In this document: piece after piece, positions 31,807-41,850 of the stretch
Position numbering within the stretch: the stretch's first letter is position 1
Layout of the letters: each line of letters starts with the position of its first letter
Assembly (NCBI GenBank): GCA_019115985.1
Contig: DXCN01000049.1
Span: 1-45,135, forward strand
Length of the DNA stretch: 45,135 nucleotides
Direction: 5' to 3'
DNA from: Candidatus Rothia avicola
GTDB lineage: Bacteria > Actinomycetota > Actinomycetes > Actinomycetales > Micrococcaceae
Made by a program: the position numbers and the translations under genes
Notes under the pieces: model-generated
What the model saw: only the letters and a program-made list of their open reading frames with translations
Databases searched by the model: none
Told to the model about the DNA's origin: nothing

Positions 31807-34800
31807 ATGACCAACAAGCCTGTTTACCCCAAGGCAAGCGCAAGCGGAGCCAGCTTTGTGGCCGCTTCCCCCTCTTTCCCCGCACTCGAAGAAGCAGTGC
31901 TGGACTACTGGAAGAAAGACGGCACTTTTCAAGCCTCCATCGACAATCGTGACGCCGGCGAAAACGGCGCCAACGAGTTCGTTTTCAACGATGGCCCTCC
32001 CTTTGCCAACGGCCTACCCCACTACGGCCACCTGCTGACCGGCTACGTCAAGGACCTGGTCGCCCGCTACCAGACCCAGCGCGGCCACAAGGTCGAGCGC
32101 CGTTTCGGATGGGACACCCACGGTCTGCCCGCTGAACTTGAAGCCATGAAGCAGCTGGGCATGACCGATAAGCAGCAGATTATCGAGATGGGCATCGACA
32201 ACTTTAACGACGCTGCCCGTGCCTCGGTGCTCAAGTACACCAAGGAATGGGAAGAGTACGTTACCCGCCAGGCCCGATGGGTGGACTTCGAGAACGACTA
32301 CAAGACCCTGAACGTGGAGTACATGGAGTCCGTTATCTGGGCCTTCAAACAGCTACACGATAAGGGTCTAACCTACGAGGGCTTCCGCGTGCTGCCCTAC
32401 TGCTGGAAGGACGAGACCCCGCTGTCCAACCACGAGCTGCGCATGGACGATGACGTCTACAAGGAGCGTCAGGACCCGTCCGTCACCGTGGCTTTCCGCA
32501 TCACCGATGACGCCACCTTGGCCAAGCACCCCGAGGTTGCCGCCGAACTGGCCGGTGTTGAGGCCCTGGCCTGGACCACCACCCCCTGGACCCTGCCCAC
32601 CAACCAGGCTCTGGCCGCTGGCCCCGAGATCAGCTATGTTGTCGTGCCCGGCGCTGGTGAGCTAGAAGGACGCCGCTTCCTGCTGGCTGCCGACCTGCTG
32701 GGCGAGTATGCCAAGGACCTGGGCTACGGGGAGGCTGAAAAGCCCGCGGACGCCGCCCACGAGGCCGTCCTTGCCACCTACACCGGCACCCAGCTCGAAG
32801 GCGTGCGCTACGCACCCCTGTGGGACTACTTCACCGACGCAGAAAAGTTCGGTACCGAGAAGGCCTGGCAGATTCTGGTCGCCGACTACGTGACCACCAC
32901 CGACGGTACCGGTCTGGTCCACCAGGCGCCTGCCTACGGTGAGGACGACCAGAAGGTCTGTGAGGGGTACGGTATCCCCGTGATTCTGTCCATCGACGAG
33001 GGCGCCAAGTTCCTGGACCTCTTCGCCGACTCTTCCCTGGCCGACGGTGCCCCCCTGGCTGAGATTGCCGGCGTCCAGATTTTCGAGGCTAACCGCACCA
33101 TCATCAACACCCTCAAGGCCGATGGTGTGCTGATCCGCGAGAAGTCCTACGTTCACTCCTACCCCCACTGCTGGCGCTGCCGCACCCCTCTAGTCTATCG
33201 TGCCATCACCTCCTGGTACGTGCGTGTAACCGACTTCAAGGGCCGCATGAGCGAGCTGAATGAGGACATCAACTGGATCCCCGAGAACGTCAAGCACGGC
33301 CAGTTCGGTAAGTGGGTTGAGAACGCCCGCGACTGGTCCATCTCGCGTAACCGCTTCTGGGGCTCCCCGATCCCGGTCTGGGTCTCAGACGACCCCAACT
33401 ACCCCCGCACCGACGTCTACGGCTCCCTGGCTGAGCTGGAAGCAGACTTCGGCCGCCTGCCCCTGAACAAGGATGGCGAAGTTGACCTGCACCGCCCCTA
33501 CATCGACGAGCTGACCCGGCCCAACCCGGACGACCCCACCGGCAAGTCCACCATGCGCCGCGTGGAGGACGTACTGGACGTCTGGTTCGACTCCGGTTCT
33601 ATGCCCTTCGCTCAGTTCCACTACCCCTTCGATAACAAGGAGTGGTTCGAGGCCCATTACCCGGCAGACTTCATCGTTGAGTACATCGGTCAGACCCGCG
33701 GCTGGTTCTATACCATGCACATTCTGGCCACCGCCCTCTTCGACCGCACCGCCTTTGAGAACGTCATTGCCCACGGCATCGTGCTGGGCTCGGACGGTCA
33801 GAAGATGTCTAAGTCCCTGCGCAACTACCCGGACGTCTCCGAGGTTCTGGACCGCGACGGTTCTGACGCCATGCGCTGGTTCCTGATGTCATCCCCGATT
33901 CTGCGCGGCGGCAACCTGATTGTGACCGAGCAGGGCATCCGCGAGGGCGTCCGCCAGGTCATGCTACCCCTGTGGAACGTCTACCACTTCTTCGCCCTCT
34001 ACACCAACGCCGCCAACGGCGGTGCAGGCTACGAGGCCAAGCTGGTTACCGAGGCCGAGCACGTGATGGACCGCTTCATCCTGGGTAAGACCCGTCAGCT
34101 GGTTGCTAAGGTTACCGAGGCTATGGACGCCTACGACGTCTCAGCCGCTTGTGAGGCCCTGCGCACCTACACTGACGCCCTGACCAACTGGTACGTGCGC
34201 CGCTCCCGCGAGCGCTTCTTCAACGAAGATGCCGCGGCCTTCGACGTGCTCTATACCGCCCTGGTGACCTTCGTGAAGATGGCAGCCCCCCTGCTACCCC
34301 TAACCACCGAAGAAATTTACCGCGGCCTGACTGGCGAGCGTTCGGTCCACCTGACCGACCTGCCCTCACCTGCGGATTTCAAGGACGAGGCTGAGCTGCT
34401 GGCCCTGATGGAAACCACCCGCACCGTGGCCTCAGCTGGCTCTGCCCTGCGTAAGGCCCACAAGCTGCGCGTGCGCCAGCCCCTGGCCGCCCTGACCGTG
34501 GCGGTTGCCGGCGGTAAGGACCTGGCCGGTACCTTTGAGTCAATCATCGCTGATGAGCTCAACATCAAGGCCGTTGAGCTTCTGGACGCTGCCGAGGTGG
34601 CTCCTGCTGACTTCGGCATCTCCCAGCAGCTCAAGGTCAATGCCCGCGCCGCAGGCCCCCGCCTGGGCAAGCAGGTGCAGGTTGCCATCAAGGCTTCTAA
34701 GATCGGGGACTGGAAGGTCACCGAGGACGGCACCCTTGTGGTTGGTGCCGACAACATGGTTCTGGAGCCGGGCGAGTACGAGCTTGAAACCGTGGTCGCA

Positions 34801-35109
34801 GAAACCGACGGCGCCGCAGAGCGCGCCGTCTCGGTTCTGCCTGGCGGCGGCTTCCTGGTACTCGACACCACCCTCACCGACGAGCTGCGCGCCGAGGGTA
34901 CTGCCCGCGACGCCGTCCGCGCCATCCAGTCCGAGCGTAAGGACGCCGGCCTGAACGTCGCTGACCGTATTGAGCTGACCATCACTGCTCCTGCCGCTGA
35001 CCTTGAAGCCCTCAAGAAGCACGAGGAACTGGTGGCAGGTGAGACCCTGGCTGTGGCCGTGACCTACCTCGAGGGCGCTGAATTCTCAGCGACCGTGAAG
35101 AAGGCATAA
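31807..35109 (+). CDS. ileS: Isoleucyl-tRNA synthetase, type 2 (IleRS2-like)
   Basis: A 1100-residue class I synthetase for tRNA-Ile. HIGH is [12 protein letters not shown] (around 69-80); KMSKS is [13 protein letters not shown] (around 663-675). The long linker after the editing domain and the YPDVSEVL continuation mark the eukaryote-like IleRS2 branch also used by mycobacteria. That branch is generally less sensitive to mupirocin. [11 protein letters not shown] and [18 protein letters not shown] elements are conserved. The start is ATG 31807 behind AAGGG, which the T-box leader controls. Its stop is directly followed by the folC ATG. The C-terminus has the expected anticodon-binding helices. 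Confidence 0.96.
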   Translation: MTNKPVYPKASASGASFVAASPSFPALEEAVLDYWKKDGTFQASIDNRDAGENGANEFVFNDGPPFANGLPHYGHLLTGYVKDLVARYQTQRGHKVERRFGWDTHGLPAELEAMKQLGMTDKQQIIEMGIDNFNDAARASVLKYTKEWEEYVTRQARWVDFENDYKTLNVEYMESVIWAFKQLHDKGLTYEGFRVLPYCWKDETPLSNHELRMDDDVYKERQDPSVTVAFRITDDATLAKHPEVAAELAGVEALAWTTTPWTLPTNQALAAGPEISYVVVPGAGELEGRRFLLAADLLGEYAKDLGYGEAEKPADAAHEAVLATYTGTQLEGVRYAPLWDYFTDAEKFGTEKAWQILVADYVTTTDGTGLVHQAPAYGEDDQKVCEGYGIPVILSIDEGAKFLDLFADSSLADGAPLAEIAGVQIFEANRTIINTLKADGVLIREKSYVHSYPHCWRCRTPLVYRAITSWYVRVTDFKGRMSELNEDINWIPENVKHGQFGKWVENARDWSISRNRFWGSPIPVWVSDDPNYPRTDVYGSLAELEADFGRLPLNKDGEVDLHRPYIDELTRPNPDDPTGKSTMRRVEDVLDVWFDSGSMPFAQFHYPFDNKEWFEAHYPADFIVEYIGQTRGWFYTMHILATALFDRTAFENVIAHGIVLGSDGQKMSKSLRNYPDVSEVLDRDGSDAMRWFLMSSPILRGGNLIVTEQGIREGVRQVMLPLWNVYHFFALYTNAANGGAGYEAKLVTEAEHVMDRFILGKTRQLVAKVTEAMDAYDVSAACEALRTYTDALTNWYVRRSRERFFNEDAAAFDVLYTALVTFVKMAAPLLPLTTEEIYRGLTGERSVHLTDLPSPADFKDEAELLALMETTRTVASAGSALRKAHKLRVRQPLAALTVAVAGGKDLAGTFESIIADELNIKAVELLDAAEVAPADFGISQQLKVNARAAGPRLGKQVQVAIKASKIGDWKVTEDGTLVVGADNMVLEPGEYELETVVAETDGAAERAVSVLPGGGFLVLDTTLTDELRAEGTARDAVRAIQSERKDAGLNVADRIELTITAPAADLEALKKHEELVAGETLAVAVTYLEGAEFSATVKKA

Positions 35110-36534
35110 ATGACCAAGGACAACATGGAGCTTGACCCCGTGTTTGCCGAGATTGCTGCCGAGGGCGCTCGCGCTGACGACGCCCTCGGCGTAGCCTCGG
35201 TCTACGCCGATCTGCTGGCTCGTGCCCCCGAGCATAAGATGGCCCCCCGGCTTGACGCGATGGCCCGCGCCGTGGAAATTCTGGGTGAGCCCAACAAGGC
35301 AGCCCCGGTTATCCATATCACCGGCACCAACGGCAAAACCTCAACCGCCCGCATGGTTGAGCGCCTGCTCATGGCACACGACATCCGTGTGGGCCGCTAC
35401 ACCAGCCCCCATATTTCCAAGGTCACCGAGCGGATCTCGATTGACGGGGCGCCCGTGGCAGATTCCACCTTTGTGCGTATCTGGGGCGAGATTCAGCCCT
35501 ATCTGCAGATCGTGGACGCTGAACTTGAGGCCTCCGGTGCCCCCCGCATCACCTACTTTGAAGCCCTCACCATCCTGGCTTTTGCGATTTTCGCCGATGA
35601 GCCGGTGGACGTGATGGTGCTCGAAGTGGGTATTGGGGGCTCCTGGGACGCCACCAACGTCGCTGACGCTACCGTATCGGTGGTCACCCCCATCGGCCTG
35701 GACCACACCGACATGCTGGGGGAGACCCTCGCCGAGATCGCCGGTGAGAAGGCAGGGATTATTAAGGACGGCGGCTTCCTCATCTCCGCCGTCCAGGACC
35801 CGTCCGTCGCCCAGGTCCTACTCGAAGCCGCTCGTGCCCACAACGCCGACTACCGCTTTGAAGGCGTAGAGTTTGGCGCTGTTGACCGCACCGCCGGTGT
35901 GGGCGGTCAGCTGCTCACCATCCAGGGGCTAGCTGGCCGCTACGAAGACATAGCCCTGCCCCTCTTCGGTGCCCACCAGGCCCAAAACGCCGCCGTTGCC
36001 CTGGCCGCGGTTGAGGCCTTCTTGGGCGGGGGAGAGAAGGAGCTGAGTCTCGACCTCATCAAGCTGGCCTTTGGCGAGGTACGCTCGCCGGGCCGTCTAG
36101 AGGTAGCCCGCACCGAGCCGCCCGTAGTGCTCGATGCCGCCCATAACCCCCACGGGGTCGCTGCATCGGCAGCTGCCTTCAAGGAGTCCTTCAGCTTTGA
36201 AGAACTGCACCTGGTGGTGGGGATCCTGGGTGAAAAGGACGCCGCAACCATGCTGAACCTGCTCTTTGACGAGTACGTTAATCGGGCAGATTGGCGCACG
36301 GTGCTACACCTGACCAAGTCAGACTCCCCGCGCGCCATTGCCCCGGAAGAGCTTGCTGAGCTGGCCCTCGACGCTGGTTTTGATGAAGATACCATCGAGA
36401 CCTACGAGAACATTGCCGATGCTCTGTCCGCAGCGGTGACGGCAGCAGCCGATGTGCCCAACCTGAACTCCGCGGTACTGGTCACCGGCTCCATCACCGT
36501 GGTGGGCGAAGCTAGCACCCTGCTCGGACTGTAA
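35110..36534 (+). CDS. folC: Folylpolyglutamate synthase/dihydrofolate synthase
   Basis: A 474-residue Mur-ligase-like enzyme that adds glutamate to dihydropteroate and folates. HITGTNGKTSTARMVERLL (around 67-85) is the P-loop region. RYTSPHISKVTERISIDG (around 97-114) binds folate. LEVGIGGSWDATN (around 174-186) has the metal-binding Glu, and VLDAAHNPHG (around 339-348) is the C-terminal signature. ATG 35110 directly abuts the ileS stop with GAAGAAGG upstream; ATG 35125, with AAGGA just before it, is an alternative. In the operon ileS-folC-DUF4233-ndk the last two follow with 10 and 58 bp gaps. This folC-DUF4233-ndk order is typical of actinobacteria. Confidence 0.95.
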   Translation: MTKDNMELDPVFAEIAAEGARADDALGVASVYADLLARAPEHKMAPRLDAMARAVEILGEPNKAAPVIHITGTNGKTSTARMVERLLMAHDIRVGRYTSPHISKVTERISIDGAPVADSTFVRIWGEIQPYLQIVDAELEASGAPRITYFEALTILAFAIFADEPVDVMVLEVGIGGSWDATNVADATVSVVTPIGLDHTDMLGETLAEIAGEKAGIIKDGGFLISAVQDPSVAQVLLEAARAHNADYRFEGVEFGAVDRTAGVGGQLLTIQGLAGRYEDIALPLFGAHQAQNAAVALAAVEAFLGGGEKELSLDLIKLAFGEVRSPGRLEVARTEPPVVLDAAHNPHGVAASAAAFKESFSFEELHLVVGILGEKDAATMLNLLFDEYVNRADWRTVLHLTKSDSPRAIAPEELAELALDAGFDEDTIETYENIADALSAAVTAAADVPNLNSAVLVTGSITVVGEASTLLGL

Positions 36535-36544
36535 AGGAGAGATC

Positions 36545-36982
36545 ATGGCGAGAATGACGCGCGCCCAGCGTGAATGGCGCCCGGGTCAGCCGAAAAAGCA
36601 GCGCTCTATCAAGGTCATGTTTACCTCGATGGTGCTTTCGCTCGAAGCCCTGGTTGCCTTCTTTGCAACCCTGGCCATCTTTGGTCACCACTTTAACGAC
36701 CCCACCTGGGTCAAGGTGGTCATTTGGGTGCTGGGTCTAGCTCTGGCATCAGCCCTGCTGGTCGTCCCGGCCTTCCTGAAGAAGCCCTGGGGCTACCACC
36801 TGGGCTACGGTCTGCAGGTTGCCCTGATTCTGGTGGGCTTTGCCCTGCCCTCCATGTTCTTTGTGGGAGTGGCTTTTGCTGTGGCCTACTGGTACGGGGT
36901 GACGCGCGGTGCCCGCCTGGACGCCGAGAACGCCGTCCGCGCCAAAGAGCAGGAGGAATGGGAGAAGGCTAACCCCGCTTAG
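36545..36982 (+). CDS. DUF4233 membrane protein
   Basis: A 145-residue protein of the actinobacterial DUF4233 family, always found between folC and ndk. A basic N-terminus (MARMTRAQREWRPGQPKKQR) precedes about four hydrophobic helices (roughly 23-45, 55-75, 85-105, 107-117), and a charged cytoplasmic tail ends it. AAAGGAGA lies five bases before the ATG. Its role is unknown; membrane location is inferred. It starts 10 bp after the folC stop, so the two are co-transcribed. Confidence 0.88.
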   Translation: MARMTRAQREWRPGQPKKQRSIKVMFTSMVLSLEALVAFFATLAIFGHHFNDPTWVKVVIWVLGLALASALLVVPAFLKKPWGYHLGYGLQVALILVGFALPSMFFVGVAFAVAYWYGVTRGARLDAENAVRAKEQEEWEKANPA

Positions 36983-37040
36983 CGGGGTGTCTGGTAGGGT
37001 AAGGGTGAAAACTCACCCTGACCTATCAAAGGAGATTGTC

Positions 37041-37457
37041 ATGACCGAGCGTACCCTGATTCTGGTCAAGCCCGACGGTGTGGAGCGTAACCTCACCGGC
37101 CAGGTGCTGGCCCGTTTCGAGCGTAAGGGCTACCGCATCGCTGAGTTGAAGATGCTGGTTCCCTCCCGTGAGCTGCTTGAGCAGCACTATGCGGAACACA
37201 AGGGCAAGCCCTTCTATGAGCCCCTGGTGTCTTACATGGGCTCAGGCCCTGTGGTTGCTCTCGTGCTTGAGGGCAATGGCGTGGTTGAGGGCGCCCGTAC
37301 TCTCATGGGATCTTCTCACCCCACCACCGCTGCCCCCGGCACCATCCGCGGTGACTTTGGTCGTGACTGGGGCGAGAGCGTGCAGAAGAACCTGGTGCAC
37401 GGGTCAGATTCATCAGAGTCAGCAGACCGCGAAATCGCGCTCTGGTTCGGTGCCTAA
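37041..37457 (+). CDS. ndk: Nucleoside diphosphate kinase
   Basis: A 138-residue enzyme that balances nucleoside triphosphate pools. It starts TERTLILVKPDGVERNLTG. The phospho-histidine lies in RGDFGRDWGESVQKNLVHGSDS (described in parts: NLVHGSDS, around 115-122), and PGTIRGDF is the conserved nucleotide-site motif. AAAGGAGA is ten bases before ATG 37041, and a longer frame upstream is not used. A strong bidirectional terminator follows. Length matches the bacterial family (about 136-143). Confidence 0.97.
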   Translation: MTERTLILVKPDGVERNLTGQVLARFERKGYRIAELKMLVPSRELLEQHYAEHKGKPFYEPLVSYMGSGPVVALVLEGNGVVEGARTLMGSSHPTTAAPGTIRGDFGRDWGESVQKNLVHGSDSSESADREIALWFGA

Positions 37458-37480
37458 AAGACCCGCCGTTGAGCAGAACA

Positions 37481-37519
37481 AAAAGGCCGGGGCCCTCGTA
37501 CTGAGGGCCCCGGCCTTTT
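37481..37519. terminator. Bidirectional terminator between ndk and the VKOR gene
   Basis: A perfect 17-bp stem (37481-37497 with 37503-37519) with AAAA and TTTT arms and a five-base loop. It ends the ileS-folC-ndk operon and the convergent VKOR gene. Confidence 0.92.
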
Positions 37520-37534
37520 GCTGTGGGGAGGGGG

Positions 37535-38161
37535 TTAGAACATTCCCATAATCACATCGAAGAAGCGGATGAAGATAATGCCAAAGAGCAAGATGTAGAC
37601 CAGGATGATAGAGAACCAGGTCCAGTTGGGGGCCGCCTGGCGGATACTCTCAGAAGCTGGGATAACCCCGGCGTGAATATTTCGGGTGGTGACCTTCACG
37701 AAAATTGCGGTCTGCATAATCCACACGATCATGCAGAAGAGGCAGAGGGCGTTGATATCGAAGGTGGTGTTGTACCAGAGCCAGAGTACAAAGGCCATGG
37801 CCAGGGTGTGACCCACCTGCATGGCTACCCAGTACCAGCGGGCGAAGGATGCCCCGGCAATCAGGGCGGTAGCGATAGCCAGCACGATAGCGTAACCGGC
37901 GATACCGATAAAGGGGTTGGGGAAGCCAAAGGCTTCTGCCTGCCAGGTACGCATGACGGTGCCGCAGTTGAGCAGGGCGTTGATATCGCAGACCGACCGG
38001 TGGGCGCCGTCCATGTAAATCTGTAGGCGCTCGTAGACCAGCATGGCGGCAGCACCGAAGGCCAGCAGGCCGGGAATGAGGGTGAACCAGCCGAGCCTGC
38101 GATCGAGCTGGGCCTGGCTGGTACTGCTCTCAATATCGGGGGTGTTCACGGGGGTAGACAC
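37535..38161 (-). CDS. Vitamin K epoxide reductase (VKOR) family protein
   Basis: A 208-residue membrane protein with about five helices. CDINALLNCGTVM (around 59-71) holds the first conserved Cys pair, and NALCLFCMIVW (around 139-149) the CxxC active site. Bacterial VKORs reoxidise a DsbA-like partner and pass electrons to quinone, supporting disulfide formation outside the cell. Actinobacteria use VKOR instead of DsbB. The lipoproteins with paired Cys in this window are possible clients. GTG start with AAGGAT seven bases upstream. It converges on ndk and is divergent from rne. Confidence 0.92.
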   Translation of the reverse strand: MSTPVNTPDIESSTSQAQLDRRLGWFTLIPGLLAFGAAAMLVYERLQIYMDGAHRSVCDINALLNCGTVMRTWQAEAFGFPNPFIGIAGYAIVLAIATALIAGASFARWYWVAMQVGHTLAMAFVLWLWYNTTFDINALCLFCMIVWIMQTAIFVKVTTRNIHAGVIPASESIRQAAPNWTWFSIILVYILLFGIIFIRFFDVIMGMF

Positions 38162-38365
38162 AGTGAATCCTTAGGCTGTATAAAACTTTCTTTCCCCATA
38201 CTACGGGGCAGGCTCCTAGCCCGCCCGGTTTTGCGGGGCGGGGCGGGGTTTCTTTACTAAGTTCCCAGGTAAGGACGCCCGGGGCGAGCTGGTTTGGGTA
38301 GGGCGGCTCGGTGTGAGGGTGGGTTCGGTTTTAGATGGGGTGAAAAGAGCTCGGGTGTGAGAGAA

Positions 38366-38691
38366 TGGGTGTGGTAGTGTGCCGCCCGCACGCGGTGGCA
38401 CTACCCAGCAGGCACCCCGAAACGGCCGGTGACGCGCTGCCTACCCGCAGGTGTCCTTACCGTCATGCCCTATCAAGTGCAGCTTTAGCGCTGCCTCGGG
38501 TTGTTGCCGCTGGCCCGGTTCCCCTCGGCATGGAGCACAGAAGCCTTGACCTGCCGAGTACGCCAAGGAGTTCACGGTTGAGCCGGGTAGCCAAGGATTT
38601 CGGCGGACCACCCCTTAGGGTAGGGACCGCCGACTACAGGCAAGACCACTGGTGCGGCAGGGGCATACGAACACAAGGAGAGTGAACGCTG
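38366..38691 (+). promoter_or_regulatory. Long structured leader of rne
   Basis: About 330 bp before the rne ATG have no gene but fold strongly. GGTAGTG (38376-38382 region) pairs with CACTACC about 20 bases later; TCGGCGG (near 38598) pairs with CCGCCGA (near 38627), enclosing a second small stem. AAGGAGAG lies ten bases before the ATG. RNase E genes in other bacteria are feedback-controlled through their leader, so a similar role is possible here. The leader's extent is a guess; 38162-38365 hold the divergent VKOR promoter and no gene. Confidence 0.45.
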
Positions 38692-41600
38692 ATGAGCAGC
38701 GACCAGTCCGAGGTTGTAGAAAACCTCGCAGAAACCCAGGCTGCAGAAGCTACCGCAGCCACTGAACAGCTTGCCGTAGTGAGCACTGAGGTTGAAGAGG
38801 CCCAGGCCAAGGGCCCCGAAGCGAAGGCCGTTACACAGGCTGAAGAGACCACCGAAGCCCAGCCCGACGGGGCAGCAGAAACTGAGGCAGAGCCTGCAGA
38901 AGCTGAAACCGAGGAAGCTCCCGCCGAAACCGCTGAGGAGCCTGCCGCTCCTCAGAAGAGCCTGCGTGAGCTCAAGGAAGAAGAGCTGGCCCAGGTCAAC
39001 GCGGCGGTGAGCTCAAACAACCTGCTCTTCTACTCGCCCAACATGGATGAAATCATGGAGCAGCTGCGGGCCGAAAAGGAGGCCCGCCGTGAGGCCGAAG
39101 AAGCTGAGCGCCGTGAGCGCCGCCTGGCTGACCTTGACCCCGAAATCACCTCCCACCGCCGTCGTCGCCGTCGTCGCGGGGACGCCGACCTAGAATTTGA
39201 GGGCGGTACTGAGGGCGACCCCGAGGACACCATTGTTAAGGTGCGCGCCCCCCGCCTGTCTGACTCTCACAGCACCAACCGGGTTACCGGCGTCCGCGGC
39301 TCAACCCGCCTGGAAGCCAAGCGCATCCGCCGCCGCGAAACCCGCGCCACTGGCCGCCGCCGCCAGATTATTACCGAAGCTGAGTTCCTGGCCCGCCGCG
39401 AGTCCGTTGACCGCCAGATGCTGGTCCGCCAGAAGGACGACCGCATCCAGATTGGCGTGCTCGAAGACGGCGTTTTGGCCGAGCACTTTGTCTCCAAGAC
39501 CCAGCAGGACTCCCTGATTGGCAACGTCTACCTGGGCAAAGTACAGAACGTTCTGCCCTCCATGGAAGCTGCCTTCGTCGATATTGGCCGTGGCCGCAAT
39601 GCCGTGCTCTACGCAGGCGAAGTGAACTGGGACGTCACCGGCCTCGACGGTGCCCCCCGCAAGATTGAAAACGCCCTCAAGGCAGGCGACTCGGTACTGG
39701 TGCAGGTCACCAAAGACCCCATCGGCCACAAGGGCGCCCGCCTGACCAGCCAGGTCTCCCTGCCCGGCCGCTACCTGGTCTACGTACCCGGCGGCTCCAT
39801 GACCGGCATTTCCCGCAAGCTGCCCGACGTTGAGCGTCAGCGCCTGAAGAAGATCCTCAAGGACCGCCTGCCCGAGGATGCGGGCGTCATCGTCCGCACC
39901 GCCGCAGAAGGTGCCAGCGAAGAAGAGCTGAGCAACGACATCAACCGCCTGCGCGTGCAGTGGGAAGAAATCAAGGCTAAGAGCGAATCCCGCAAGGTGC
40001 TGGCCCCCGAACTGCTCTACCAGGAACCCGACCTGACTATCAAGACCGTGCGCGATGTCTTCAACGAAGACTTCACCTCCATGATGGTGCAGGGCACCGA
40101 GGCCTGGGACTCCATCGAAGCCTACGTCACCTACGTTGCCCCCGACCTGCTGGACCGCCTGAAGAAGTGGGAAGAGGACGACGACCTCTTTGACCACTAC
40201 CGCATCGAAGAGCAGCTGGCCAAGGCCCTAGACCGCAAGGTCTACCTGCCCTCCGGCGGCTCCCTGGTCATCGACCGCACCGAAGCCATGACCGTGGTGG
40301 ACGTGAACACCGGCAAGTTCACCGGCTCCGGCGGTAACCTCGAAGAAACCGTCACCAAGAACAACCTCGAAGCAGCCGAAGAAATCGTGCGCCAGCTGCG
40401 CCTGCGCGACATCGGCGGCATCGTGGTCATCGACTTCATCGACATGGTGCTCGAATCTAACCGCGACCTGGTATTCCGCCGCCTGGTAGAGTGCCTGGGC
40501 CGTGACCGCACCAAACACCAGGTTGCCGAAGTAACCTCCCTGGGGCTGGTGCAGATGACCCGTAAGCGTATGGGCACCGGCCTACTCGAAGTCTTCTCAG
40601 AGCCCTGCGAAGCCTGCGCCGGCCGCGGTATTCTCGTGCACGACCAGCCCCTGAAGGGCCGCTCCGGCGGCGCTAGCGACTTCATCCACCGCGCCGAACG
40701 CGATGACCGCAAGCGCTACCGCAACCAGAAGACCCAGAACCGCCGCAACTTCACCGAGGTTGACGAAGAGACCGCGCAGAAGACCGAGGCCCGTAAGGCT
40801 GCCCTGGCCAACATTGTTGCCGCCAGCGCCCACCACGAGGATGAGCAGGGCGAGACCGAGTCCAAGTCAGCCCGCAAGCGTAAGCGCCGCAAGCGCAACC
40901 GCCGCGCCGAGGCCGGCCTGGAGTTGGAGAACCAGCAGAACCAGGACGCCCGCGACGAGCAGGTGCTCACCATCGGAAACGAGGTCATTGAGCTGCCCAC
41001 CGGGGCGGACGCCGAGGCTGAAGAGAGCATGGGGGAGCAGGGCTCCTTTACCCTCGAATCTCTGGCCGCCGTTTTTGATACCGACGGCGACGCTGAGAAC
41101 AAGACTGCAGGGCCTTCCGAAGAACGCTCAAAGGGCCGTCACCAGTCCAAGCGCCGGGGCGGTAAGAAGCGCGAAGAGATTTCAGCAGATGACTTCTCAG
41201 CTAACTCCGACGCGTCTATGGACGTAGACCCCGAGGTTGACTCTCGCTTCACCCAGAACTCATCTCGACTCGACGCCATCCGCGCAGCCGAAGCCCGCGC
41301 CCGCGCCTCCCAGAAGGCCGGACGCGACTATGAACCCCGCGACGGCGAAGAATCAGCAAACTCAGGTGAGCGCTCTGGCCGTAACGACCGAGCCGGCCGT
41401 GCAGACCGCACCGACCGCCGCGGTGCTCGTAACCAGGACGAGTCAGGTAAGGGCCGCACCCGCAAGCCCCGCCGCGCCTCAAGCTCCGACGTCAAGTACG
41501 TCGCCCCCATCGAGGTCGTAGCAGACCCGGCCGTCACCGGTGTCGCCACCCCCGGTAGGAAGGTTGAAACACCCAGCGAAACCCCCGCCGAGGCGTCCGC

Positions 41601-41832
41601 CCCCTTAGCTGTCGCAAGCGAAGCGCCCCACAAGAAGCGCCGCTCCCGCCGCGCCGTCAGCTCAGGTGCCGGCTCCACCGAGGTACGCACCGAAGAGGTC
41701 AAGGCCGCAACCGGTAGCTCCGTGGTCGCCAGCATCGACCAGGCTACTAAGCCCGCCATATCCAGCGATGATGCCCCCGTCATGCTCGGCGTCGGCGTCT
41801 CAGCTGCAGATATCAAGCGGGCAGGTAAGTAA
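38692..41832 (+). CDS. rne: Ribonuclease E/G
   Basis: The 1046-residue endoribonuclease that initiates mRNA decay and rRNA processing. The first 190 residues are acidic (Glu/Ala-rich) and disordered. The central catalytic core has an S1 domain (SLIGNVYLGKVQNVLPSMEA region, around 273-300), FVDIGRGRNAVLY, and the catalytic MTVVDVNTGKFTG (Asp near 537) and IVVIDFIDM (Asp near 581). The zinc-link is CEACAGRG (near 638), a variant of CPxCxGRG. The C-terminus (about 670-1046) is an Arg/Lys- and Glu-rich disordered tail for partner and RNA binding, with the domain order flipped relative to E. coli, as in mycobacteria. ATG 38692 follows AAGGAGAG. It precedes rplU-rpmA-obg as in M. tuberculosis. Confidence 0.95.
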   Translation: MSSDQSEVVENLAETQAAEATAATEQLAVVSTEVEEAQAKGPEAKAVTQAEETTEAQPDGAAETEAEPAEAETEEAPAETAEEPAAPQKSLRELKEEELAQVNAAVSSNNLLFYSPNMDEIMEQLRAEKEARREAEEAERRERRLADLDPEITSHRRRRRRRGDADLEFEGGTEGDPEDTIVKVRAPRLSDSHSTNRVTGVRGSTRLEAKRIRRRETRATGRRRQIITEAEFLARRESVDRQMLVRQKDDRIQIGVLEDGVLAEHFVSKTQQDSLIGNVYLGKVQNVLPSMEAAFVDIGRGRNAVLYAGEVNWDVTGLDGAPRKIENALKAGDSVLVQVTKDPIGHKGARLTSQVSLPGRYLVYVPGGSMTGISRKLPDVERQRLKKILKDRLPEDAGVIVRTAAEGASEEELSNDINRLRVQWEEIKAKSESRKVLAPELLYQEPDLTIKTVRDVFNEDFTSMMVQGTEAWDSIEAYVTYVAPDLLDRLKKWEEDDDLFDHYRIEEQLAKALDRKVYLPSGGSLVIDRTEAMTVVDVNTGKFTGSGGNLEETVTKNNLEAAEEIVRQLRLRDIGGIVVIDFIDMVLESNRDLVFRRLVECLGRDRTKHQVAEVTSLGLVQMTRKRMGTGLLEVFSEPCEACAGRGILVHDQPLKGRSGGASDFIHRAERDDRKRYRNQKTQNRRNFTEVDEETAQKTEARKAALANIVAASAHHEDEQGETESKSARKRKRRKRNRRAEAGLELENQQNQDARDEQVLTIGNEVIELPTGADAEAEESMGEQGSFTLESLAAVFDTDGDAENKTAGPSEERSKGRHQSKRRGGKKREEISADDFSANSDASMDVDPEVDSRFTQNSSRLDAIRAAEARARASQKAGRDYEPRDGEESANSGERSGRNDRAGRADRTDRRGARNQDESGKGRTRKPRRASSSDVKYVAPIEVVADPAVTGVATPGRKVETPSETPAEASAPLAVASEAPHKKRRSRRAVSSGAGSTEVRTEEVKAATGSSVVASIDQATKPAISSDDAPVMLGVGVSAADIKRAGK

Positions 41833-41850
41833 GGGAAACAACCTATAACG

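Noticed and set aside
32662..33168. 168-residue open frame antisense to ileS
   Set aside because: Shadow of a strongly biased coding sequence with clear synthetase motifs.
37523..38026. 167-residue open frame on the plus strand
   Set aside because: It is the antisense shadow of the VKOR gene, whose Cys motifs and membrane helices are clear.
39301..40197. 298-residue open frame antisense to rne
   Set aside because: Long antisense frames are expected opposite GC-rich genes; rne motifs on the plus strand are conclusive.
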